A DNA stretch of 64,000 bases, from contig DAIDAJ010000036.1 in assembly GCA_027310665.1 (NCBI GenBank), positions 1-64,000 of the forward strand, in the 5' to 3' direction. Below, in pieces: positions 47,935 to 56,516 of this stretch. The notes beneath the pieces were generated by a model that was not told the origin of the DNA, searched no databases, and saw only the letters and a list, made by a program, of their open reading frames with translations. The stretch is from Sideroxydans sp. Its GTDB lineage: Bacteria > Pseudomonadota > Gammaproteobacteria > Burkholderiales > Gallionellaceae. Made by a program: the position numbers and the translations under genes. Every line of letters starts with the position of its first letter. Position 1 is the stretch's first letter.

Positions 47935-48407
47935 TGGTCTCTCCACTCCTGATCTTCGCCATCGGCAACGAATCGCGCGGCGATGATGCGCTGGCACCGC
48001 TACTGGTCCGCCGAATTCAAGCTGACAAAATCGCTGCCCAAGCCGAACTGATCGAGGATTTCCAGTTACAGGTCGAGCATGTCACCGATCTGCTCGGGCG
48101 TAGTGCGGTACTGTTCGTCGATGCGGATATGTCCTGCGATGCCCCGTTCCATTTCGCCGAAATCGCTGCAGCACAGGACCATAGTTACACCAGCCATGCC
48201 ATGACACCGTTCGCGCTGTTGCACACCTTCAAACAAGTGTACGGCGCAGACGCTCCAACCAGTTTCCTGTTGCGCATACGCGGTTACGGCTTCGAACTGG
48301 GAGAAAGCCCGAGCGATGAAGCGTCGGTTAATCTGGAGCTTGCGACTGCGGAGGTTCGCAACTGGCTGGCATACAGACAGCAGGTGCACAGCCCCTGCAC
48401 GAGTTGA
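47934..48407 (+). CDS. hoxW: Hydrogenase maturation protease HoxW
   Basis: IFAIGNESRGDDALAPLLVRRI...LIEDFQLQVEH; adjacent to hoxH. Confidence 0.88.
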   Translation: MVSPLLIFAIGNESRGDDALAPLLVRRIQADKIAAQAELIEDFQLQVEHVTDLLGRSAVLFVDADMSCDAPFHFAEIAAAQDHSYTSHAMTPFALLHTFKQVYGADAPTSFLLRIRGYGFELGESPSDEASVNLELATAEVRNWLAYRQQVHSPCTS

Positions 48408-48414
48408 TTCCCGC

Positions 48415-49200
48415 TTAAGACCGCTGCCTCACCGCCTCGAACAAACATACCGCCGTCGCCGCAGCGGCATTCAGCGACTCGATCTTGCCCGGCATGGGGA
48501 TGATGAAATGTTGCTGCGCCGCATCCAGCAAAGCGGTGGATAGCCCTGCCCCCTCGTTTCCGATGGCAAAGGCGAGCTTGCCGCGCAGGTTGCTGTCGTA
48601 AAGGGATCTGTCAGCCTGCAGGGATGCGGCCATGATCTTGCCGGTGAATTCGGCTGCAACCTCAAGCAGGTTCATCGATTCCGAAATGCTCATTACAAAG
48701 TGCCCGCCCATCCCGGCGCGCAGCACTTTGGGTGACCAGGCATCGGCGCAGCCTGGCGACAGGAACACCGCATCGCACCCTGCCGCAGCGGCCGATCTCA
48801 GGATGGAGCCAAGGTTGCCCGGATCCTGGATTTCCTCCAACAACAAGGCGAACTGGCTGTGCGTCGCGTCCACGTTGGGCTGTGGAATATCGATCAGCGC
48901 GAGCAAGCCATTCGGCGTCTTGAGTTCGGAAATTTGTGCGAACAAGGCATCGTCGAGCATGGTTTGCGGCACATCGCCGCAGGCATCGAGCAAGGCAGCG
49001 ATCTCGGCATCCTGCAATGCTGTTTCGTTCACCAGCAAATGCCTGGGCGTACCTCCGGCATCCAGAAAGGCGCGCAGCAGGTGCGATCCATCGAGCAGTG
49101 TCTGCCCGAGCTCGCGCCGTTCACGAGCCAAAGAAGAAAGTTTGAGCAGCGACTTGAAAAAAGGATTGTCGCGCGAGGAAATGCGCTTGATCGCAGGCAT
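48415..49200 (-). CDS. TrmH/SpoU family RNA methyltransferase
   Basis: LLLEEIQDPGNLGSILRSAAAAGCDAVFLSPGCADAWSPKVLRAGMGGHF; FAIGNEGAGLS. Confidence 0.9.
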   Translation of the reverse strand: MPAIKRISSRDNPFFKSLLKLSSLARERRELGQTLLDGSHLLRAFLDAGGTPRHLLVNETALQDAEIAALLDACGDVPQTMLDDALFAQISELKTPNGLLALIDIPQPNVDATHSQFALLLEEIQDPGNLGSILRSAAAAGCDAVFLSPGCADAWSPKVLRAGMGGHFVMSISESMNLLEVAAEFTGKIMAASLQADRSLYDSNLRGKLAFAIGNEGAGLSTALLDAAQQHFIIPMPGKIESLNAAAATAVCLFEAVRQRS

Positions 49201-49293
49201 TAATCAATAATCGCGAAGCGATTCGGTTGCCTCCTCTCCCATCGGGAGAGGATTGAGGTGAGGGAACTCACTATCATCGCGCTCACAGCCTGA

Positions 49294-50067
49294 TCACGCG
49301 GCGGGGTTAGGTTCCGATTCCGAGTCTGTCGCTGCAGGCTCCACCGCTTCGGATTCGATCTTCGCCGGTTCATCCACAATACCCGCTTCCAGCAGGGTTC
49401 CCATCTCTTCCAGCGCAGGCAGTTCTTGCAGGGAGCGCAGGTTGAGGTCATCCATGAATTGCGGGGTGGTGGCGTACAGGGCCGGTTTTCCGGGTGTATC
49501 CCGGGTGCCTATGCTCTCGATCCAGCCGCGCGATTCCAGCGTCTTCAACACTTGCGAAGAGACGGCAACGCCGCGTATCTCCTCGATATCGCCGCGCGTC
49601 ACCGGCTGCCGGTAAGCGATGATGGCCAATGTCTCAAGCACCGCACGCGAATAGCGCGGCGGCTTCTGCGGGTTGAGCTTGTCCAGATGAATCTGCATCT
49701 CGGGACGTGCGCGGAAGCGCCAGCCACTGGCCACCCGGTTCAGTTCGACGCCGCTGGTGGCGTATTTGTCTGCCAATTGCTGCAGCAATTCTTCCACTAG
49801 CTTCGTCTCTACCGGGACTTCGCTCAGGCGCTTCAGCTCGGTGCTGGAAAGTGGTTCCGGCGAGGTCAGCAAAGCCGCTTCGAATATGCGCAGAAGTTGC
49901 ACGGTATCTACCGCGTGCTCGGCTTCAACAACATCCGTTCGTGCAGAGTCTGTCGAAGCATGAACGTCCGCCCCTTCAACAGGCCTGTCCTGAGCTCCGT
50001 CGAAAGGCTCAGGATGGACGGTCACATTATGTTCACTCGGCAGTGATTGCTCGACTGGTTCGGACAT
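49294..50067 (-). CDS. scpB: Segregation and condensation protein B (ScpB) with repeat-encoded N-terminal insert
   Basis: ALLTSPEPLSSTELKRL...YSRAVLETLAIIAYRQPVTRGDIEEIRGV; MSEPVEQ start at 50067. Confidence 0.9.
   Translation of the reverse strand: MSEPVEQSLPSEHNVTVHPEPFDGAQDRPVEGADVHASTDSARTDVVEAEHAVDTVQLLRIFEAALLTSPEPLSSTELKRLSEVPVETKLVEELLQQLADKYATSGVELNRVASGWRFRARPEMQIHLDKLNPQKPPRYSRAVLETLAIIAYRQPVTRGDIEEIRGVAVSSQVLKTLESRGWIESIGTRDTPGKPALYATTPQFMDDLNLRSLQELPALEEMGTLLEAGIVDEPAKIESEAVEPAATDSESEPNPAA
49930..50025. repeat. Dispersed GTCGAA/TTCGAC-type repeat inside scpB
   Basis: tccgttcgtgcagagtctgtcgaagcatgaacg...aggcctgtcctgagctccgtcgaaaggctcaggatgg; encodes HPEPFDGAQDRPVEG. Confidence 0.75.
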
Positions 50068-50866
50068 AGATGTTCCCCAAGGTTTCAGTTTGCGTGATCT
50101 CGACCAGGTTCTCCTTGGCGAGTTCGAGGATGGCGATAAACGTGACGACCAGCATCGGGATGGTGGCATCCACTTCAAAAAGGCTTTCGAACGAAACAAA
50201 ATCGGTATTGCGCAACAGGCGCAGCACTTTGGTCATCTGCTCGCGCACCGAGAGTTCTTCGCGGCGTACCCTGTGGTGTGCGTTGACCTTGGCGCGCGTG
50301 AGCAAGGCCAGCCAGGCATGGCGCAGGTCTTCGACGGTGACGTAGGGCAGGCGCTCGATCACCGTGCGTTCGATCAGGACCTGCACCAGTTCGAAATCGC
50401 GGCTGGCTTGCGGCAGCTCGTTCAGTTTCTGTGCGGCCAACTTCATTTGCTCGTATTCAAGCAGGCGGCGCATCAGTTCGGCGCGCGGATCTTCGGCACT
50501 CTCTTCTTCGCTGGCCTTGGGCGGACGCGGCAGCAGCATGCGCGACTTGATCTCGATCAGCACCGCCGCCATCAGCAGGTATTCGGCGGCAAGCTCCAGG
50601 CGATGCTGCTGCATCGCCTCGATGTAGACCATATATTGCCTCGTGAGCGACGCCATCGGGATGTCGAGCACGTCCAGATTGTGCTTGCGTATCAGGTACA
50701 GCAGCAGGTCGAGCGGCCCCTGGAAAGACTCCAGCACCACCTCCAGCGCATCGGGCGGGATGTACAGATCCAGCGGCATCTCCATCATCGGTTCGCCGTG
50801 GACATGTGCGAGTGGCATTGCTGGTGCCTCGGTTTGCGTCGCTGTTGTGGTCTCGGTTTGCGTCAT
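50033..50866 (-). CDS. scpA: Segregation and condensation protein A (ScpA)
   Basis: VVLESFQGPLDLLLYLIRKHNLDVLDIPMASLTRQYM. Confidence 0.93.
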   Translation of the reverse strand: MTQTETTTATQTEAPAMPLAHVHGEPMMEMPLDLYIPPDALEVVLESFQGPLDLLLYLIRKHNLDVLDIPMASLTRQYMVYIEAMQQHRLELAAEYLLMAAVLIEIKSRMLLPRPPKASEEESAEDPRAELMRRLLEYEQMKLAAQKLNELPQASRDFELVQVLIERTVIERLPYVTVEDLRHAWLALLTRAKVNAHHRVRREELSVREQMTKVLRLLRNTDFVSFESLFEVDATIPMLVVTFIAILELAKENLVEITQTETLGNIYVRTSRAITAE

Positions 50867-50872
50867 GTTATA

Positions 50873-51085
50873 TCAGTGGCTGCAACAATCTTGATCCAGT
50901 TGGATCGGCGGGCACGGCATCGTGCCGTACGAGCAGAACACGCAGCAGTCGCCGGTCTTCGGGCGCAGCAGCGTGTGGCATGCAGTACATTCATAAAAGA
51001 ACTGGCAAGCATCGGTCGGCATGGTCTCTTCCTTCTGCGCACCGCAGTATGGACAGGTGATCACCGATTGCAGGACCGCTTCCAT
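50873..51085 (-). CDS. GDCCVxC domain-containing small Cys-rich protein
   Basis: 70-aa ORF MEAVLQSVITCPYCGAQKEETMPTDACQFFYECTACHTLLRPKTGDCCVFCSYGTMPCPPIQ. Confidence 0.82.
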   Translation of the reverse strand: MEAVLQSVITCPYCGAQKEETMPTDACQFFYECTACHTLLRPKTGDCCVFCSYGTMPCPPIQLDQDCCSH

Positions 51086-51086
51086 C

Positions 51087-52289
51087 TCAGCTGTAACCCA
51101 GGCCCATCGCCTCGCGCACGTCACGCATGGTTTCGCCGGCAAGCTTGCGGGCTTTCTCACAGCCGTCGGCAATGATGTTGCGCACCAGGCTCGGGTCGTC
51201 CAGATAGAGCTGCGCCCGTTCACGCATGGGTTTCTGTTCTTCCAACACAGCATCGATGACAGGCTGTTTGCATTCGATACAACCGATGCCCGCACTGCGG
51301 CATCCCTGCTGTGCCCACTGTTTGATAGCATCGGTGGAATACACCTGGTGCAATTGCCATACCGGGCATCTGTCCGGATTGCCCGCATCGGTGCGCCGGA
51401 TACGTGCAGGGTCGGTGGGCATGGTGCGGATCTTTTTGCTTACATCGGCTTCGTCTTCGCGCAGGCTGATGGTATTGCCGTAGGACTTGGACATCTTCTG
51501 GCCGTCCAGTCCGGGCATTTTCGATGCCGCAGTCAGCATGGCCTGCGGCTCGGACAGGATCATCTTGCCGCCCCCCTCCAGGAAGCCGAACAAGCGCTCC
51601 CGATCACCCAGGCTCAGGCTCTGCTGCTCGTCCAGCAAGGACTTGGCAGATTCCAGGGCTTCGCCGTCTCCCTGCTCCTGGAAGCGCGTGCGCAATTCCT
51701 TGTACAGTTTGGCTTTCTTGCCGCCCAGCTTCTTGATCGCGGCTTCTGCCTTTTCCTCGAATCCTGCCTCGCGCCCGTAGATGTGGTTGAAGCGGCGCGC
51801 CAATTCGCGGGTGAACTCGATGTGCGGTACCTGGTCTTCTCCCACCGGCACCTGGGTTGCGCGGTAGATCAGGACGTCCGAGCTCATCAGCAGCGGATAT
51901 CCCAGGAAGCCATAAGTGGAGAGATCCTTGCTGGTCAGTTTTTCCTGCTGGTCCTTGTACGTCGGCATGCGTTCCAGCCACCCCAGCGGGGTGATCATGG
52001 ACAGCAGCAGATGGAGCTCGGCATGCTCCGGCACGCGCGACTGGATGAACAACGTCGCCTGTGCGGGATCGACGCCAGCCCCGAGCCAGTCTATGACCAT
52101 GTCCCACACGTTCTGCTCGATGATTTGCGGGGTATCGTAGTGCGTGGTCAACGCATGCCAGTCGGCCACGAAGAACAGGCACTCGAACTGGTGCTGCATT
52201 TCCACCCAGTTTTTCAACACACCGTGGTAATGCCCCAGGTGCAGACTGCCCGTGGGGCGCATTCCGGATAAAACTCGATCAGCGAACAT
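51087..52289 (-). CDS. trpS: Tryptophanyl-tRNA synthetase
   Basis: VLSGMRPTGSLHLGHYHGVLKNW; DGQKMSKSYGN (KMSKS); start MFADRV at 52289. Confidence 0.96.
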   Translation of the reverse strand: MFADRVLSGMRPTGSLHLGHYHGVLKNWVEMQHQFECLFFVADWHALTTHYDTPQIIEQNVWDMVIDWLGAGVDPAQATLFIQSRVPEHAELHLLLSMITPLGWLERMPTYKDQQEKLTSKDLSTYGFLGYPLLMSSDVLIYRATQVPVGEDQVPHIEFTRELARRFNHIYGREAGFEEKAEAAIKKLGGKKAKLYKELRTRFQEQGDGEALESAKSLLDEQQSLSLGDRERLFGFLEGGGKMILSEPQAMLTAASKMPGLDGQKMSKSYGNTISLREDEADVSKKIRTMPTDPARIRRTDAGNPDRCPVWQLHQVYSTDAIKQWAQQGCRSAGIGCIECKQPVIDAVLEEQKPMRERAQLYLDDPSLVRNIIADGCEKARKLAGETMRDVREAMGLGYS

Positions 52290-52303
52290 ATTTCTGTTTA
52301 ATA

Positions 52304-52960
52304 TTAAAAAATCGTTTCGATCATGCGGATGAATGAGCTCACCAGCGGCGAGAGTATCCAGCTCAGGATCGGCTGGCCTCCAACCGGCACTACGGCCAGC
52401 ACGATAAGGATGACCATCCCGTACGGCTCGATTTTCGCCAACTGGAAAGCCTGCCGGTGCGGCAGCAGGCTTATTGCAACACGCCCGCCGTCCAGGGGAG
52501 GCAGAGGCAACAGGTTCAGCACCAGCAGAATGGCGTTGATTGTAACTCCGAACTGCGCCATGCCTAACAGAGGCTCGGCAAAATAGCTGCCAGGCATGCT
52601 CAAAGCCACCTTGAACATTGCCCCCCAGAACAGCGCCATGACCAGGTTGGCAGCGGGACCGGCCAACGCAACCCACAACATATCCTTCTTGGGATGGCGC
52701 AACGCCGAGAAGTTGACCGGAACGGGCTTGGCCCAACCGAACAGGATGCCACCCACAAACAGCGTCAGCAGCGGCAACAGTATCGTGCCGACGGGATCGA
52801 TATGGCGCAGGGGATTGAGTGAAATGCGCCCCTGTGCGTATGCCGTCATATCGCCAAAATGGCGGGCCGCATAGCCGTGCGCGGCCTCGTGCAAGGTGAT
52901 GGCAAACAGCACGGGTATGGCTGCAAGCGCTATGGTCTGGATCAGTGCGTCGAAATTCAT
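52304..52960 (-). CDS. Site-2 protease family (M50-like) membrane protein
   Basis: ITLHEAAHGYAARHFGD (HExxH) and LLPLPPLDGGRV. Confidence 0.92.
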   Translation of the reverse strand: MNFDALIQTIALAAIPVLFAITLHEAAHGYAARHFGDMTAYAQGRISLNPLRHIDPVGTILLPLLTLFVGGILFGWAKPVPVNFSALRHPKKDMLWVALAGPAANLVMALFWGAMFKVALSMPGSYFAEPLLGMAQFGVTINAILLVLNLLPLPPLDGGRVAISLLPHRQAFQLAKIEPYGMVILIVLAVVPVGGQPILSWILSPLVSSFIRMIETIF

Positions 52961-53590
52961 TTATTCCTCTATTCCCAAATGTGCGATCGGCCCCTTGCCG
53001 CGCCGCACCAATACCGGCGCATCGCTTGTCAGATCGATCACGGTGGTCGATTCCCCCCCTACTATTCCGCCTTCAATAACCAGTTCGACGAGTTTCTCCA
53101 GATGTTCGCGTATCTCCGCCACATCGGTCAACGGCTGGTCTCCCCCCGGCAAGATCAGCGTGGAACTTAGCAGCGGCTCCCCCAATTCTTCCAGCAAGGC
53201 CAGCGCAACCGGATGATCGGGTATGCGCAAACCAATCGTGCTTCGTTTGGGATGCTGCAGTCGCCGCGGAACTTCCTTGGTCGCTTCCAGAATGAATGTG
53301 TAACTGCCCGGCGTGTTGTTCTTCAGCAGCCTGAACTGGGCGTTGTCCACCCTTGCATAGTGCGCCAGTTCCGACAGGTCGCGACAGACCAAGGTCATCA
53401 GGTGTTTTTCGTCCAGGCCCCGTATGTGGCGTATGCGTGCGACAGCCTCTTTATCGTCCAGGTGGCAGCCGATGGCGTAGCCGGAATCGGTCGGATAGAC
53501 GATCACCGCGCCGTTGCGCAACATCTCCGCTGCCTGCTTGATCAGGCGCGGCTGGGGATTGTCCGGGTGTATGGAAAAGAATTGCGCCAT
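52961..53590 (-). CDS. YrdC/Sua5/YciO family protein
   Basis: NGAVIVYPTDSGYAIGCHLDDKEAVARIRHIRGLDEKH; start at 53590 (MAQFFSIHP). Confidence 0.92.
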   Translation of the reverse strand: MAQFFSIHPDNPQPRLIKQAAEMLRNGAVIVYPTDSGYAIGCHLDDKEAVARIRHIRGLDEKHLMTLVCRDLSELAHYARVDNAQFRLLKNNTPGSYTFILEATKEVPRRLQHPKRSTIGLRIPDHPVALALLEELGEPLLSSTLILPGGDQPLTDVAEIREHLEKLVELVIEGGIVGGESTTVIDLTSDAPVLVRRGKGPIAHLGIEE

Positions 53591-53594
53591 AAAT

Positions 53595-54455
53595 TTAAGC
53601 TGCAGTTCCTTCCCAAAGCGTCCACACCGGGCGGCACTCCAGCGGAAAATCAGGCAATCGTCCGAGATCGCGGTAACTTTCTTCCGGCCCGTGGAAATCC
53701 GAGCCACAGGAACATAACAGATCGAACTCCTTGGCGTAACGCGCGAATTCGGCATATTGCGGCGGAGTATGGCTGCCGCTCACCACTTCGATGCCCTGCC
53801 CGCCCAGCTCGACGAATTCCTTCAGCAGTTCGAGCAAGGTCGTCTTGCCCATCGCATTGCGTCCGGCAGTATAACGGCCCGGGTGCGCCAGGACGGCGAC
53901 TCCCCCGCTGCCGTTGATCCACGAGATCGCGTCCTGCAGGTCCGCCCAGGTATGCGGAACGTAGCCCGGCTTGCCCTTGACCAGATAGCGATTGAAGACG
54001 CTGCGCACGTCCTTGCAGTGCCCGGCCTCGACCAGATAACGCGCAAAATGGGTACGCCCGATCATGTCCGGATTGGAGGCATAGCGTAGAGCGCCTTCCA
54101 GCACGCCGCCGATACCACAGCGTGCCATCGATTCCGCCATCAGTTCGGCACGATGTCTGCGTCCGCTGCGTATGCCGCGCAGGCCTTCAGTCAATGCGGC
54201 ATTTTGGGGATCGATGTGCAAGCCGACGATGTGCAGAGTGTGCTTGCGCCAGGTAACCGAGATCTCGACGCCGTTGACGAACTCGATGCCATGTTGTGCG
54301 GCAATTCTGGCGGCCTCCGGAAGTCCTGCCACGTCATCGTGATCGGTCAGCGCCAGCACCCTGACTTCGCGTCCGGCAGCACGCATCACCAGTTCGGCCG
54401 GTGTCAGCGTGCCGTCCGAGACGTTTGAATGACAATGCAGGTCATAGTCCAGCAT
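53595..54455 (-). CDS. PHP-domain phosphoesterase (YciV/RNase AM-like)
   Basis: DLHCHSNVSDGTLTPAELV, LALTDHDDVAGL, GVEISV, GSDFHGP. Confidence 0.92.
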   Translation of the reverse strand: MLDYDLHCHSNVSDGTLTPAELVMRAAGREVRVLALTDHDDVAGLPEAARIAAQHGIEFVNGVEISVTWRKHTLHIVGLHIDPQNAALTEGLRGIRSGRRHRAELMAESMARCGIGGVLEGALRYASNPDMIGRTHFARYLVEAGHCKDVRSVFNRYLVKGKPGYVPHTWADLQDAISWINGSGGVAVLAHPGRYTAGRNAMGKTTLLELLKEFVELGGQGIEVVSGSHTPPQYAEFARYAKEFDLLCSCGSDFHGPEESYRDLGRLPDFPLECRPVWTLWEGTAA

Positions 54456-54769
54456 CAGAGGTCACCGCCGCCCTTCTTCATGACTTTGCCCTCTTCGGCG
54501 CGCTTGCGGCGCACTTCTTTCGGGTCGGCTATCAATGGGCGATATATTTCGACGCGGTCCTTCTCGCGCAGCACGGTGTCAATCTTGCTCAATTTGCCGA
54601 AGATGCCGAACTTTCCCTTTTCAAGGTCGATTTCGGGAAACTTGTCCAGAATGCCGGAAAGCTTGACGGCGTCCCCGATGGTCGTGCCTTTTGGCACTTC
54701 CGACTTAAGCAGTATCTGTTCGGCAGGCAAGGCATAGACCAGTTCCACGTATATCTTTTCTTCACTCAT
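54455..54769 (-). CDS. rnfH: RnfH family protein
   Basis: VELVYALPAEQILLKSEVPKGTTIGDAVKLSGIL...EKDRVEIYRPLIADPKEVRRKRA. Confidence 0.92.
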   Translation of the reverse strand: MSEEKIYVELVYALPAEQILLKSEVPKGTTIGDAVKLSGILDKFPEIDLEKGKFGIFGKLSKIDTVLREKDRVEIYRPLIADPKEVRRKRAEEGKVMKKGGGDL

Positions 54770-55202
54770 TTTTCACATAAACCTTGTCTGCACGGTGGAT
54801 AAAGGCATCCACAAAACTGTTGGCGATATGGTGAAACACCGGCCCCACCAGCTTTTCAAGCAATTTATTGGAGAACTCGTAATGCAGGCGGAACTCTATT
54901 TTACAGGCTTCGTCGCTCAAGGGGATGAATCGCCAACTTCCATCGAGATGCCTGAACGGACCGTCCATCAGGGCAATGTCGATCCGGTGCGGCGGAGTGC
55001 GCTGGTTTTGGGTGCTGAAATGCTGCCTGATATGGTGGTAGTCGATGTGCAACGTGGCGTGCATCGTCGTGCCCTGCATCTCATTGACGGTCGCCCCGCC
55101 GCACCAGGGCATGAACTGCGGGTAATCTTCCACTCCGTCCACCAGCTTGAACATCTGTTCCGCCGTGTGCGGAACCAATACCGTTTTCTCTACCAGAGCC
55201 AT
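54762..55202 (-). CDS. ratA: RatA/Coq10-type START-domain protein
   Basis: VPHTAEQMFKLVDGVEDYPQFMPWCGGATV; rnfH-ratA divergent from smpB synteny. Confidence 0.92.
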   Translation of the reverse strand: MALVEKTVLVPHTAEQMFKLVDGVEDYPQFMPWCGGATVNEMQGTTMHATLHIDYHHIRQHFSTQNQRTPPHRIDIALMDGPFRHLDGSWRFIPLSDEACKIEFRLHYEFSNKLLEKLVGPVFHHIANSFVDAFIHRADKVYVKNE

Positions 55203-55267
55203 GCTTTACCGAGCCGCCAATCAAAGGCTGGTAGAATATCGCAACATCAAGCAAAACACATCTTTAC

Positions 55268-55726
55268 ATGAGCATCATTCAGAACAAAAAGGCCTACCAC
55301 GAGTACTTCATTGAAGAAAAACATGAAGCCGGCATCATGCTGGAAGGCTGGGAAGTAAAAGCGATCCGCGCCGGACGCGCGCAGCTCAAGGAAGCCTACG
55401 TCACCATCATGGACGGCGCGCTGTACCTGTTCGGCTCCCACATCAGCCCCCTGCTGAACGCCTCCACCCACATCCACCCCGATCCCGTCCGTACCCGCAA
55501 GCTGTTGATGCACAAGCATGAAATCGACAAGCTCATCGGCAAAGTGCAACGCGCGGGCTACACCATCATGCCGCTGGACATGCACTACAAGGGCAGCCAC
55601 GTCAAACTGGAAATCGGCTTGGCCAAGGGCAAGAAGGAGCATGACAAACGGGCAACTGAACGCGAAAAGGACAGCAAGCGTGAAGCTGCAATGGCCATGA
55701 AAAAGGAACGGCGCTCGTTGCGGTGA
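55268..55726 (+). CDS. smpB: SsrA-binding protein
   Basis: [45 protein letters not shown]. Confidence 0.97.
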   Translation: MSIIQNKKAYHEYFIEEKHEAGIMLEGWEVKAIRAGRAQLKEAYVTIMDGALYLFGSHISPLLNASTHIHPDPVRTRKLLMHKHEIDKLIGKVQRAGYTIMPLDMHYKGSHVKLEIGLAKGKKEHDKRATEREKDSKREAAMAMKKERRSLR

Positions 55727-55805
55727 TTCTCATGCGACGCTTTGTCCGTTGGATATTGCGCCTACTGTCGATCAATCGGCAACACCGCGAGTACAAGGAG
55801 AACAA

Positions 55806-56315
55806 ATGACCGACACTACTGAAACCGCCTACCTCTCCGGCGGCTGCTTCTGGGGAATGGAAGAACTGGTACGCCTGATTCCCGGCGTGCTGGAGACTGA
55901 GGTCGGCTACACCGGTGGCGATACGCCGAATGCCACCTATGAAATCGTGAAGACCGGAAACAGCGGCCATGCCGAATCGCTGAAGATCGTGTTCGACCCA
56001 GACAAGGTCAGTTACCGCCACCTGCTGTTCGAGTTCTTCCGCATGCACAACCCCACCACGCGCAACCGGCAAGGCAACGATGTCGGCACGCAATACCGTT
56101 CCGCCATCTTCTATCTAGACGACGCGCAAAGAGGCACCGCCGAGGAGGTCATCAAGACTGTCGAGGCATCGGGCGACTGGAAAGCAAAAGTGATCACTGA
56201 AGTCGTGCCCTTCAAAGCGTTTTACCGCGCAGAGGAATATCATCAGAAATATCTGGTCAAGTATCCCCAAGGCTACACCTGCCACTACATGCGTAGTATG
56301 AATCTGGGTGAATAG
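55806..56315 (+). CDS. msrA: Peptide methionine-S-sulfoxide reductase
   Basis: AYLSGGCFWGMEELVRLIPGVLETEVGYTGG; NPTTRNRQGNDVGTQYRSAIFY. Confidence 0.96.
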   Translation: MTDTTETAYLSGGCFWGMEELVRLIPGVLETEVGYTGGDTPNATYEIVKTGNSGHAESLKIVFDPDKVSYRHLLFEFFRMHNPTTRNRQGNDVGTQYRSAIFYLDDAQRGTAEEVIKTVEASGDWKAKVITEVVPFKAFYRAEEYHQKYLVKYPQGYTCHYMRSMNLGE

Positions 56316-56516
56316 ACTGACTCTAGTTTCTTCGGCCCGATGGAACTGGCAGACTTTTGGATAGTCTGCCTGTGCGAGCACGCCAAAACCAGGCTCTGTG
56401 CGCATACGCAGGACAGATGACATTAAAGTAATGGGCAGGTCGTACCCCGTTAGTCTAAAATGCGCCTTTGTTTTTTCTGGCCTTAATTGTCAGGCCTTAT
56501 TGTGAGTTATCGCGAA

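Noticed and set aside
52290-52736. 5' extension of the trpS ORF
   Set aside because: Extension is antisense to the M50 protease gene; MFADRVLSGMRPTGSLHLGH at 52289 is the canonical start.
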